Source: Xanthocytophaga flava (GTDB lineage: Bacteria > Bacteroidota > Bacteroidia > Cytophagales > 172606-1). Taken from it: 64,000 nt of DNA. Location of the stretch: positions 1 to 64,000 of the forward strand of contig JASJOS010000018.1 of NCBI GenBank assembly GCA_030068525.1, given 5' to 3'. This document shows, one piece after another, positions 44,624 to 53,509 of the stretch. The notes under the pieces were generated by a model. The model did no database searches and was not told where the DNA came from. It saw only the letters and a list, made by a program, of their open reading frames with translations. The position numbers and the translations under genes were made by a program. The stretch's first letter is position 1. Every line of letters starts with the position of its first letter.

Positions 44624-46381
44624 TCATTCATTCTGCTGAATGTTTCCAAATTCTTTGAATGCATCAGGTCCTTTTTTCTTTTCCAACACAGCATTCATAT
44701 CTTTCAATACCAGATCCAGTTCTTTAGTTGTTCCGATTAGTTTCTCTATATACATTCGTTCTTCTTCCGGCTCGGAAAATCGTAAGACCTCTCCTAAACC
44801 AAGAATACGTGCTACAGGCGTTCGGAGGTTATGTGCTGTCATAAATGCCAGCTCTTCCAGATGATGGTTATATTCAAGCAATTTGTGTGTTCGCTTTCTG
44901 ACCTCTTCTTCCAGTGTCTGGTTTTGTGTGCGGATTTCTTCATTCTGAAGGGCAATGATATCATGTGCCTGGTATAAGTCCTGATTTTGGATAGTCAATA
45001 TATCCCGTTGAGCCTCTATCTCTTCTCTGCTCTGAAACAGTTCCTCGTTCTGCGCTTCTATCTCCTCCTGTTGCTGTTGCAGCATAGTATTTCGTTCTTG
45101 AAGCTCTCTCTTCTGATGTAGCAGCAATTTATTGAATCGGACCTTCTGCATAATGCGTAATCCAAGAATGGTAGTAGCCGCCACCAAAATTATGACAATT
45201 CCCAATCCGATGTATAACTGATCTTTTTTCTGGGTCAGAATCTGTAGTGTTGTGATTGCACTTCGATGTTTCTGCAGATCAAATGCCGACTGGATCTTTA
45301 TTGCTTCTATTTCTTGGGTATGGTGGGCTAGCGAATCATTAATCTGAGTGAAAAGTTTCAGATAGTAGTGTGCTTTCTGAAAAGCTTTTTCCTGTTCATA
45401 AAACTCTGATAATAATAAATATATTTTCTTCTTCGAAGTTGTTCCATGCCCTTTTAGTGCCAGCTCCAATCCTTTTTGGAGATAATAAAGGCCCATAGAT
45501 CTTTGGTTTTTATGCAGATATATTTCTGCAATAGAGCGAGCAGTGGAAGCTGCTGAGGCAAGTTCATTGTAGTGGATACTGCTGTTCAAATCATATACCA
45601 GATACGCCATCGCTTCATCATACTTTCCAGTCAGAACCAGCACCTGTCCGATATTACCCATAGTTAGTCCAATCCAGACAGAATCTTTATAGGTAGTTGC
45701 CAGTGTCAGTGCCTTTTTATAATAGTCAATAGACCTTTGATACTGTTTACCTTCCTCATAGACCATGCCTATTGAATTATAATCATTAATCAGCTCCCGC
45801 TTTGTCAGAGAGTCTTTACCCAGATGTATCGCCTGTAAAAAATAAGGAACACTATTTCCTTCTTTGGCATGATAGCTGATTAATCCCAGCTTTGATTGCA
45901 TTAATGCAGCTAATCGGATATACCCCCACTTATAATACAGCTGATAGGCTTGTTTCAAATAGTCTATGGACTCAGAATATTTATAAATGTCACTATATAA
46001 GTCACCAAGATCCTTTAAGGTTTCTGGCTCTTCATAGTTTAGTTGCTGTTCCTGTGTATAGAGAAGAGTCTGTTGCAGTACACTATCTGCACTATGATAT
46101 TTCTTTTTTGCCTTAAATAATCTGCTTATGGTACGTCCAAAATAGTAAGGAATCCGAACATCACTCAAATTCTCTGTATTTGCCTTCAACTCAGCTACCA
46201 AAGCCAAAGCACTATCCAGAGGCAACTCCTTTAGCCGAATATCCACTGAAAAGAAAAAGTCACTATACTCTCTGGGTTCCAGGACTAAAAGTTCTTTTGA
46301 CAAACTATCAGAAGAAACAGATATAGCCTTACTTTCAACCCCCAAAAAGAATACAATCAAAATGAAACCAAATACCCTCAT
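44624..46381 (-). CDS. TPR protein with HisKA-like dimerisation domain but no ATPase domain
   Basis: The 585-residue protein has a signal peptide (GFILIVFFLGVESKA), TPR repeats over residues about 80-350, a transmembrane helix (IGLGIVIILVAATTILGL), then a long coiled coil with QQQQEEIEAQNEELFQSREEIEAQ-like repeats. It ends with a HisKA-like box with H517 (ELAFMTAHNLRTPVARILG). It stops 68 residues later, before any HATPase domain, and the 94 bp beyond its stop cannot hold one. It may form heterodimers with a kinase or relay phosphate only. The truncation is not an assembly edge. Confidence 0.8.
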   Translation of the reverse strand: MRVFGFILIVFFLGVESKAISVSSDSLSKELLVLEPREYSDFFFSVDIRLKELPLDSALALVAELKANTENLSDVRIPYYFGRTISRLFKAKKKYHSADSVLQQTLLYTQEQQLNYEEPETLKDLGDLYSDIYKYSESIDYLKQAYQLYYKWGYIRLAALMQSKLGLISYHAKEGNSVPYFLQAIHLGKDSLTKRELINDYNSIGMVYEEGKQYQRSIDYYKKALTLATTYKDSVWIGLTMGNIGQVLVLTGKYDEAMAYLVYDLNSSIHYNELASAASTARSIAEIYLHKNQRSMGLYYLQKGLELALKGHGTTSKKKIYLLLSEFYEQEKAFQKAHYYLKLFTQINDSLAHHTQEIEAIKIQSAFDLQKHRSAITTLQILTQKKDQLYIGLGIVIILVAATTILGLRIMQKVRFNKLLLHQKRELQERNTMLQQQQEEIEAQNEELFQSREEIEAQRDILTIQNQDLYQAHDIIALQNEEIRTQNQTLEEEVRKRTHKLLEYNHHLEELAFMTAHNLRTPVARILGLGEVLRFSEPEEERMYIEKLIGTTKELDLVLKDMNAVLEKKKGPDAFKEFGNIQQNE

Positions 46382-46998
46382 ATTCTACCAAAACTGGAGG
46401 ATTGAATAATCTTAAAAATATGATCAGAAAACTTTTAGAATCTATAGCTATATAAATAGGCATAAAAAGTTATCCTATCCTGAATAAAGGAAAGATATAT
46501 CCGCAAACAAGCTACATTATTTATAGTATCAAGACTGACAGATTTACTTATAGAGAAATGATTGTCAGAGCATTTTTCAATTCTACAATAATGGCAAGCA
46601 AAATGCGGATTCCCATCTTAAAAAGAGAGATTATCTTACCTGATAAGATCCCTAAAAAGAATAGCTGTCCAAAAAAGCAACCGTGGTAACAGAAGTATAC
46701 TTGCAGGCACTCGTATTATCTGCAAAATCATTACTGTATTTTCAGACTAAATCTCTCATAATCAAAACTGATCTACACACATACATTATTGCTTGTATGT
46801 TTAAGAATATTCTATAGTTACTGCTCAGAGAAGGGAACAGAAGAGAGATGTAAAAATTGCTTCTCTCTTCTGAATGTCAAAATATATACATACTTAGAGA
46901 AAAAAAATATATTTACTACATTTTCATTACCACGAACGGGAAAAATTAACAGGCAAAACCTCTGTTATTAAATACCCTTCCAGCAGGCTAGCGTTGAG
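46382..46998. other. Intergenic region, no gene seen
   Basis: About 615 bp of AT-rich sequence upstream of the TPR gene. The small open frame near 46789 is not protein-like. No hairpin or promoter was recognised with confidence. Confidence 0.5.
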
Positions 46999-47628
46999 TT
47001 ATGGGATCTTGACAGGCTCTCTCAGTATGGTTTTTAGTTTCTCTGGTAACGTTTTCCTAAAATCTGATAAATAGATTTCATGATGTTCTCCTGCTTTCTG
47101 CAGATTATGCTCTACAGCAAAAGCCATTATTTTTTCCAGACTTCTGGGTTCATCCGAGAAAGGCCCTACATGTAGTATCTGGACTACAGTACCTTCTTCA
47201 TACTGAAATCCTACAACCTGTTTGACAAGACTTGTTTTTTTCTTTTGCAAGACAGCATCCTTCACCGTATCTATATCATTCTCTGTGACGAAGCCTGGTA
47301 GTTGAATCAACAACTTCCATTGCCATTCTACACGAGGAACTATCACAGGAGTCTGAGCAGCATCCAGGTCCGAATATTTCTCTGTATCAAACCACAACAA
47401 GCTTTCCAGTTTAGGAACCACAAAATCTTTCTGTTGTTTTTTTGTATGAAATTTTATGCCATACGCTACACTGTACAAAGCCTGTAGGTGTTCTGCATAA
47501 TGCGCTGAGGAAGGATCGCCTTTCCCTTCAATAGCTAAGAAATTTTTCTGAGGGATTTTGACTAGCTCAGGAAGTAGTCCTGCTGAGTAATATGCTTTGT
47601 CTTCTTTGGTAAGGTCTGTCTTTTCCAT
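46999..47628 (-). CDS. GyrI-like small-molecule-binding domain protein
   Basis: About 209 residues from the ATG at 47628 (a GTG eight codons upstream is possible). The GyrI-like pattern starts with KIPQKNFLAIEGKGDPSS and has YSVAYGIKFHTKK, WQWKLLIQLPGFVTENDI, GTVVQILHVGPFSDEPRS and HHEIYLSDFRKTLPEKLKTILREPV. These SHS2-fold proteins bind small molecules or hydrolyse some cyclopropanoid compounds; no specific substrate is known here. The protein is a soluble stand-alone domain without a DNA-binding module. Confidence 0.9.
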   Translation of the reverse strand: MEKTDLTKEDKAYYSAGLLPELVKIPQKNFLAIEGKGDPSSAHYAEHLQALYSVAYGIKFHTKKQQKDFVVPKLESLLWFDTEKYSDLDAAQTPVIVPRVEWQWKLLIQLPGFVTENDIDTVKDAVLQKKKTSLVKQVVGFQYEEGTVVQILHVGPFSDEPRSLEKIMAFAVEHNLQKAGEHHEIYLSDFRKTLPEKLKTILREPVKIP

Positions 47629-47722
47629 AATTTCCGGATAGAGTGAAGCCACAAAGAAAATACAGGATATGACAGCCCTATGTCAACAGGGTGAGTTGAA
47701 CAAGATTATTTATTCTCTGGTT

Positions 47723-48259
47723 CTACATACCTGTAGGTTTTCCATCTATACTGTATCTATTTTTCCGACTCCAGTATTCTTCTATCTTTTCAGGCCCTTG
47801 TTTCTCTGCCCAATGCATTAACTCTTCTCTTTCAGATTGAAAATCCATAAAAGGAACAGCCATTCCACACGAAGACTGAACAAGATCAACTGACACATCA
47901 ATAATCTGGCGGGCACCTGCAATAGGTGGAAACAATGTAATTAAGTCGGTCCATGTATCATCTTTCGCATAGATCATAGAAGCCGTTCCATATAAACGCA
48001 GAATATTGGGTTTCCCCTCAAAAGCACAAAACATCAGAGTCATACGATTACTTTCCTGCAAGTGAGCAGCAGTTTCATTACCACTTCCTGTCAGGTTCAG
48101 CCACACAACCCGATTACTTCCCAGTATCCGTAATGTGTCCATTCCTTTGGGTGATACATTGACTCTACCATCGGGAGCCGCTGTACCTACAAAGAATATT
48201 TTTTGATTCTCAATAAATTCTCTTGTCGATGCATCAATTTCAGCAAATTGCTTTCCCAT
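47723..48259 (-). CDS. Pyridoxamine 5'-phosphate oxidase-like flavin protein
   Basis: About 178 residues from the ATG at 48259; the upstream extension covers the probable promoter. The split-barrel pattern FVGTAAPDGRVNVSPKGMDTLRILG is followed by VVWLNLTGSGNETAAHLQESNRMTLMFCAFEG and RLYGTASM. These proteins bind FMN or F420 and reduce small molecules or detoxify them; the particular role is unknown. The closing SRKNRYSIDGKPTG is typical of the subfamily. Confidence 0.85.
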   Translation of the reverse strand: MGKQFAEIDASTREFIENQKIFFVGTAAPDGRVNVSPKGMDTLRILGSNRVVWLNLTGSGNETAAHLQESNRMTLMFCAFEGKPNILRLYGTASMIYAKDDTWTDLITLFPPIAGARQIIDVSVDLVQSSCGMAVPFMDFQSEREELMHWAEKQGPEKIEEYWSRKNRYSIDGKPTGM

Positions 48260-48371
48260 ATGTGTATTGTTGAAGTAGAATTGATCTGTAGCTTCAAAAA
48301 TACAAAGTTGCAATCAGGAGTATACGCTTTTCTCAGATATTTTCAATACGAAAGTTATTTCCATGCATCTA

Positions 48372-49994
48372 TTAACCAACTCTTTCCTTTAGACTAAATT
48401 GGCTTAGTGTATCCTCCATTTCACGGGTTTTTCGTTCCATTTCTTCCTGAGTAGCTGCCAGTTCTTCCATGTTCTGCCGCATTTCTTCTTCCTGGGCTCT
48501 CAACTCCTCTGCTTGCAATTGAGACTGAGCCAGCAACTGTTGAATTTTTTGATTGGTTTTCAGAATGGTCAACTCCGCCGCTATAGCGTTACATGCTTCC
48601 TGCAGAAAGGCAATCTGATACGATTCCAACGGTTGGAAAGAGGCTATTTCAAGTGCTCCTTCTACTCCCTGCTCAGATAAGAAAGGAACAATGAGTAAAC
48701 AGGTTGGACTGGCTGTGCCTAACCCACTGCTGATTTGAACATAATCATCAGGAATATCTGTCAGATAGATAATATCCCGTTCCTGACAAGATGCCCCAAT
48801 TAACCCCTCTCCCCACTCCAGACGTTTTTTCTGGTATTTTCTTCGTTCATAGGCATAGGTAGCTACCACATCCAGATAAAGTTGTTTGTCTTCTTCCACC
48901 ACATGAAAGATTGATCCCTGATTGGCTTTTACATATTTGACCATAAACTGGATCAGTGTTGCATGCAACGTTTGATGATCCATATTTTTATTGCGAAGCA
49001 GTTGACTCAGTTTGGATAAACCCTCATTATGCCAGTTCTTCTGAGCTTCTTTCTGTGCAGATTCCTTCAGACTATTACGCATTTGTAGTAAAGCCTGCAC
49101 AATAGGACCTTTGCCATTATACATCGAGGCTTCTACTGAAAAATTATTCTGCGCTACCTGGCGGGTAAAATCCATAAGTTGTTTCTGGTTACTAACCAGT
49201 TGATACAATGACCCAATCATACGGGATACCTCATCTTTATTCTCACTCGGGATTACATCTGGTAATTCTCCTTCAGATAATTGTTCCAGATTGGACTTGG
49301 CTTGATTGACAGGTATTGTAATTGTCTTTATTACAATATTTGAAATTAAAAAAAGCAGTAGACCAATTATGAGAATGAAAAACAGCGTACCCCACTTTAC
49401 AGTATCACGCTGAGCTTGAGCATCAAGAAACAAAATAGAAATCTGTTCGCTCAGCCTATCCTCAAGTATTTGAGCCTGACTTAATAATGACTGAAATGTA
49501 TCAGAATATTCACCAAAGAGAAAATTCTTCATAGTCTGATACTGTACAGAATCTGAAGATGTCGCAGACAAAACCTTATCAAAATTTGTCTGACTTAAAT
49601 TGGTGAATTTCTCTACATTAGATATAAAATTCATTTTTGCTTCCTCAATCTCAGGTGTCAGACTTTTGTACGTATGTAATCTGTCTGTCAGTTCCTTCAA
49701 TCGCAACCGCCGACTTTTAAACCATTCTGCCAGTCTTGCAGCTTTTTCAGGCTCTGTTTGTGGATTAACAATAAATGCAAAACCAAGATCTCCCCGTAAG
49801 GCATTATAAAAACGTTTGGTTTCAGAAACATCTGTCCGAAAATAACTATACTGCTGAATAGTTACTCCCATAGTTTCTGTTCGAATACCATTATACCAGA
49901 CAATAAATCCAATGAGAAGAAAAAACGAGAGAGAAATATAAACAATCAATAGTAATCGCTTACCAATAGAAAGTTTTGCAAACAGCTTACCCAT
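48372..49994 (-). CDS. Membrane sensor with CHASE3-like, HAMP and GAF domains but no output domain
   Basis: The 540-residue protein has two transmembrane helices (residues about 13-33 and 200-220) that flank a CHASE3-like periplasmic helical bundle (ETKRFYNALRGDLGFAFI). HAMP (residues about 220-275) and a GAF domain (about 330-480, GLGTASPTCLLIVPFLSEQGVEG) follow. It ends in a coiled coil (EELRAQEEEMRQNMEELAAT). No kinase, cyclase or methyl-accepting output domain follows, so it probably signals through a partner. A related case is the TPR/HisKA protein at 44624. Confidence 0.82.
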   Translation of the reverse strand: MGKLFAKLSIGKRLLLIVYISLSFFLLIGFIVWYNGIRTETMGVTIQQYSYFRTDVSETKRFYNALRGDLGFAFIVNPQTEPEKAARLAEWFKSRRLRLKELTDRLHTYKSLTPEIEEAKMNFISNVEKFTNLSQTNFDKVLSATSSDSVQYQTMKNFLFGEYSDTFQSLLSQAQILEDRLSEQISILFLDAQAQRDTVKWGTLFFILIIGLLLFLISNIVIKTITIPVNQAKSNLEQLSEGELPDVIPSENKDEVSRMIGSLYQLVSNQKQLMDFTRQVAQNNFSVEASMYNGKGPIVQALLQMRNSLKESAQKEAQKNWHNEGLSKLSQLLRNKNMDHQTLHATLIQFMVKYVKANQGSIFHVVEEDKQLYLDVVATYAYERRKYQKKRLEWGEGLIGASCQERDIIYLTDIPDDYVQISSGLGTASPTCLLIVPFLSEQGVEGALEIASFQPLESYQIAFLQEACNAIAAELTILKTNQKIQQLLAQSQLQAEELRAQEEEMRQNMEELAATQEEMERKTREMEDTLSQFSLKERVG

Positions 49995-50568
49995 AAATAC
50001 ACTTAATAAATGTAAAACCTATCAATTCTTACTAACTTCTTGTACAACTTTTCCAAGACCTCATTAATAACAAACTTACCAGAAATTATGGAAGCAAATG
50101 TGAGTTCTATTTGCCTAATTAGCATCTATGTAAGAAAAAAATATGATTCGAAATTCTATTTTAGGTAGATTTTAAAACAGGGACACCTCTTTATTTAACA
50201 TTCAGCATATTATCTTATAGAAATCATTGAAATAGAGACCGTAGCAAGTTTTACCAAGGCAAAAAGACAGCAACACATTTACTAAAACAATCTTCTTACT
50301 TCCTTATATAAGGAAATTTTCTGGTGAAATCTTTGTCTATCCAATTCTTTATCTGTCCAAAAGGCACCAGTATTCATGAAATCTGCACTATTTATTGTAT
50401 TAATCTCATTTTAATCGTTTTTATCTCTTCTTTAGAAATTAGTTACTCATCAAAATATACTTATTCTTTAATCGTCTCATATTCCAACATGAACATTATA
50501 AAATCTCTTACAATAGGAAACTGACATTTTATTCTATTTTTGCAACAGACTGCTTACTATACATTCCG
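49995..50568. other. Intergenic region, no gene seen
   Basis: About 570 bp of AT-rich sequence between divergent genes. TATTTTTG (50535-50542) lies 27 bp before the ModE-like gene and may be its -7 box, but no good -33 partner was seen. Confidence 0.4.
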
Positions 50569-50904
50569 ATGCAAAAATTCAAACTAAATGGCCGAATATG
50601 GATTGAAGGAGAGGAACGTTTTATGGGTATTGGACGCATGGAACTTCTGGAACATATTCAGCGGACAGGCTCTATCTCACAGGCGGCAAAGGCGATGCAA
50701 ATGTCATATAAGCGTGCCTGGGAACTGGTAAGCTCTATGAATACTCAGGCCAGCAAGCCATTGGTGATTACTCAGACAGGTGGAGAGAAAGGAGGTGGTG
50801 CCATAGTTTCAGAAGAGGGTGAGAAGTATCTGGCTTTTTACAAAGAACTCCACAAACGTTTCGCAGAATTTATGCGTATCGAATCTGAACATATACCATT
50901 CTGA
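50569..50904 (+). CDS. ModE-type winged-helix regulator without molybdate domain
   Basis: The 111-residue protein has the ModE N-terminal DNA-binding pattern: GRIWIEGEERFMGIGRMELLEHIQRTGSISQAAKAMQMSYKRAWELVSSMN, then GGEKGGGAIVSEEGEKYL. The molybdate-binding Mop domains of full ModE (about 150 residues) are absent. Stand-alone forms of this kind are frequent in Bacteroidota. It leads a likely operon with an epimerase (11 bp on) and a VOC protein (6 bp on). Confidence 0.87.
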   Translation: MQKFKLNGRIWIEGEERFMGIGRMELLEHIQRTGSISQAAKAMQMSYKRAWELVSSMNTQASKPLVITQTGGEKGGGAIVSEEGEKYLAFYKELHKRFAEFMRIESEHIPF

Positions 50905-50915
50905 TTTGTAGTATT

Positions 50916-51590
50916 ATGATGAATCAAAAAATCAAAGCCATTGTCACAGGTGCCACCGGAATGGTGGGAGAAGGGGTACTTCATGAATGCTTGCAACATC
51001 CGGATGTTGAATCTGTTCTGGTTATTGCACGCAAGTCTTCTGGTGTAACACATCCGAAACTGAAAGAAATCATTCATACTAACTTTCTGGACATTACTCC
51101 TATAGAAAATCAGCTTACCGGATACAATGCCTGCTTTTTTTGTCTGGGAGTTTCGTCTGTGGGAATGAAAGAACCTGAGTACTATAAGCTAACTTATACC
51201 TTAACCCTACATGTAGCTCAGATACTCAGTAAAGCTAATCCGGATATGACATTCTGTTATATTTCTGGCAGTGGGACAGACAGCACAGAAAAAGGCAGAT
51301 CAATGTGGGCCAGAGTGAAAGGCAAAACAGAAAATGACCTGACGAAACTTCCCTTCAAGGCGGTATATAATTTTCGCCCTGGTTACATGCAACCAACCAA
51401 AGGGTTGAAGTATACTCTTCCCTATTATAAATACGTAGACTGGTTATATCCTTTCTGGAAATTTGCATTTCCTAATTTCGTTACTACACTCAGTGAACTA
51501 GGTCTGGCTATGATACATGTAGTATCTCGTGGATATCACAAGTCTGTTATTGAAGTAAAAGATATTCTGGTTCTGGCAAAACCTGTCTGA
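50916..51590 (+). CDS. NAD(P)-binding epimerase/dehydratase-like protein
   Basis: The 224-residue protein starts with a Rossmann motif (IKAIVTGATGMVGEGVLHEC), followed by YNACFFCLGVSSVGM and FCYISGSGTD. It ends with a region containing FRPGYMQPTKGLKYTLPYYKYVDWLYPFW. It belongs to the atypical SDRs related to Htatip2-like proteins, where the YxxxK is not in the usual place. The enzymatic role is unknown. It is the second gene of the ModE-led operon. Confidence 0.82.
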   Translation: MMNQKIKAIVTGATGMVGEGVLHECLQHPDVESVLVIARKSSGVTHPKLKEIIHTNFLDITPIENQLTGYNACFFCLGVSSVGMKEPEYYKLTYTLTLHVAQILSKANPDMTFCYISGSGTDSTEKGRSMWARVKGKTENDLTKLPFKAVYNFRPGYMQPTKGLKYTLPYYKYVDWLYPFWKFAFPNFVTTLSELGLAMIHVVSRGYHKSVIEVKDILVLAKPV

Positions 51591-51596
51591 TTATCT

Positions 51597-51992
51597 ATGC
51601 AGCAACACCTTGCTCTTGTGACATTGCTGGTAGAGGAGTATGATGAGGCGATTGCCTTTTACACAGAGAAACTACATTTCTCGCTACTTGAAGATACTCC
51701 ACTCAGCGAAACCAAACGATGGATAGTGGTAGCGCCTCCTAATTCTACAGGTTGTAGTCTGTTGCTTGCTAAGGCTGCCACAGAACAACAAGCAGCCTAT
51801 ATTGGCAACCAGACAGGGGGACGAGTGTTTCTGTTTTTGTATACAGATAACTTCTGGCGGGATTATCATCAGATGAAGTCCAATCAAATCCAGTTTGTGA
51901 GAGAACCGAAAGAAGAACCGTATGGAATTGTAGCCGTATTTGAAGATTTGTATGGGAATCTCTGGGACTTGCTTGAGCCAGCTACAAAATAA
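51597..51992 (+). CDS. VOC (glyoxalase/bleomycin resistance) superfamily protein
   Basis: The 131-residue protein has the paired beta-alpha-beta-beta-beta modules of the VOC fold: LALVTLLVEEYDEAIAFYTEKLHFSLLEDTP and VFLFLYTDNFWRDYHQMKSNQIQFVREPKEEPYGIVAVFEDLYGNLWDLLEP. The metal ligands H4 and E127 are at the expected ends of the two modules. It binds a metal and acts on a small molecule; the substrate is unknown. It is the last gene before a bidirectional terminator. Confidence 0.87.
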   Translation: MQQHLALVTLLVEEYDEAIAFYTEKLHFSLLEDTPLSETKRWIVVAPPNSTGCSLLLAKAATEQQAAYIGNQTGGRVFLFLYTDNFWRDYHQMKSNQIQFVREPKEEPYGIVAVFEDLYGNLWDLLEPATK

Positions 51993-52023
51993 AATAGCTG
52001 GAAAGGGTATTCTTCCAGCTATT
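51993..52023. terminator. Bidirectional terminator between VOC gene and RNA repair operon
   Basis: AATAGCTGGAA pairs with TTCCAGCTATT (11 bp, 9-base loop). It ends the plus-strand VOC gene and, from the other side, the HD-Pnk operon. Confidence 0.75.
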
Positions 52024-52038
52024 CAACAGAAAATATTG

Positions 52039-53160
52039 TCAACATGAGATAACTTTTAATTCATGACACTCAGTAATATCCGGAAATTCGAATCGTTCAA
52101 ACATATTCAGAATTTTACTGTCAGGTACCCGTGCCTCATCTTCCCGTTTTGCATTATCAGATAAAATCTGACCGATGTTTTTATGCAAATGGATAATATG
52201 AATCTTAGGTTTATAAGGCATCCACATCCCTATCAAAGTTGATCTGATCTGTACATTGATATTGGTAGCATTCCACACAAAAGACTGCCGTTTACGACAA
52301 AACTCCTTGCTTCGTTCTCTGCTAATTTGAATTACCTGTCCCTGATTATCAGTTGGATCAATATCAAATTCTTCCCGAATGCCGTCCAGATGTACCTGAG
52401 GCAAATGTGTCAGATGTTTTCTCAGATAACTGTCCTTACCAGCTGCTGGCAATCCACACATCAGATAGATGTTCAACGCATAGTCAGGATACAGTTGTGT
52501 ATCAGGATAAGAACTATCTACATTAAAGTAATGAAACCGATCATACTCTGATGCAAACTGTTTGGTTTCGCCATAGATATTGTGCTCTATACAAAACTCT
52601 CTAAAAAGCTCCAGATTATACAACATCTCATTATGTGTATTACAAATCCGTCCCAGTAAATCAGCTTTGGCAAAAATATATAACCATTTTGTATTCGTTA
52701 ACAGACTCAGCCGGATAGCATCTTTCAGTGGGTTTTCACGATTTAACACCCAAAATGGATAGCCATGAAAACGTACCAGTGAATATACTTTGGAAATAAA
52801 ATCCAGCGACTCGTTTTCTTTATCCAGAATCTGACGTGTCAGGGTTGCACCCCTCAGTGCATGGCGCGGATGAGAAATACGACCAGCTTCTCCTGGCCAG
52901 GTTTGCATAGTGTCTGGTTTGCAGATGTCATGAAAGACCGCAGTATAAGTAAGTATACGTTGTTCATACTCTGACAACTCCTGAAATTCAGGTAAACTCA
53001 GCAGGGCATTTAGTACCATCTCCGTATGGATATATACATTCCCTTCCTGGTGATGTACAGAATCCTGAGGGGTATTCTTCATCCAGTCAAACCGACTCTG
53101 GTACTTTCTGACAATAGCAAACTCTGCCAGTTCTTTCTGCAAAACATTCATAGTATTCAT
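52039..53160 (-). CDS. HD-Pnk: HD-domain phosphoesterase fused to 5'-OH polynucleotide kinase
   Basis: The 373-residue protein has an N-terminal HD domain (about 20-200) with likely metal ligands H45, H77-D78 in AVFHDICKP, H97/H100, H132 and D167, and a C-terminal P-loop kinase: G236-L-P-A-A-G241-K242-D-S, HLDGIREE (general-base Asp259) and an arginine-rich lid (NAKREDEARVPDSK). This matches the Runella slithyformis HD-Pnk, which removes 2',3'-cyclic phosphate, 3'-phosphate or 2'-phosphate ends and phosphorylates 5'-OH ends, making broken RNA ready for ligation. Its ATG overlaps the stop of the gene before it as ATGA, so it is translationally coupled. It closes the five-gene RNA repair operon. 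Confidence 0.9.
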   Translation of the reverse strand: MNTMNVLQKELAEFAIVRKYQSRFDWMKNTPQDSVHHQEGNVYIHTEMVLNALLSLPEFQELSEYEQRILTYTAVFHDICKPDTMQTWPGEAGRISHPRHALRGATLTRQILDKENESLDFISKVYSLVRFHGYPFWVLNRENPLKDAIRLSLLTNTKWLYIFAKADLLGRICNTHNEMLYNLELFREFCIEHNIYGETKQFASEYDRFHYFNVDSSYPDTQLYPDYALNIYLMCGLPAAGKDSYLRKHLTHLPQVHLDGIREEFDIDPTDNQGQVIQISRERSKEFCRKRQSFVWNATNINVQIRSTLIGMWMPYKPKIHIIHLHKNIGQILSDNAKREDEARVPDSKILNMFERFEFPDITECHELKVISC

Positions 53161-53480
53161 CCATTAATTACTGAAATATGTTTACACTGAGGCAAATTGC
53201 GAATGGATATCCAGTACTCTTCCTGTATATCTTTGTCAATTTCAATAGGTAACCGTTCACCATATAGCCGATCTGCTCCATCTTTTCTGCAACCAGAGAT
53301 CCAATATTCCTCCTCTGTTTTGCTCTCATAATAATTGGCTTTAAAACCAGAGAATCTCTGAAAATGCATTCCATTATAATACAAACTTTTTCCTGATTTA
53401 GAGAAAGTTATCTTACCAATACGCGCTTCTCCTGTAAGACTCTCTGCTTTCCGCTCTATATACATAATTCTTGTTTTCAT
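53157..53480 (-). CDS. Small conserved protein of the RNA repair operon
   Basis: About 107 residues from the ATG at 53480 (another ATG lies at 53489 and a later one at 53465). The pattern MYIERKAESLTGEARIGKIT, FSKSGKSLYYNGMHFQ, FKANYYESKTEEEYWISGCRKDGADRLYG and EEYWISIR is distinctive and looks like a compact beta-rich domain with paired EEYWIS motifs. I recognise it as a small conserved bacterial family, but I know no established function. Its stop overlaps the HD-Pnk start, so it is probably made in fixed ratio to that enzyme and may bind RNA or partner it. Confidence 0.75.
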   Translation of the reverse strand: MKTRIMYIERKAESLTGEARIGKITFSKSGKSLYYNGMHFQRFSGFKANYYESKTEEEYWISGCRKDGADRLYGERLPIEIDKDIQEEYWISIRNLPQCKHISVING

Positions 53481-53509
53481 TCTAATCAATTTTAAAACTT
53501 CTAAAAAAC

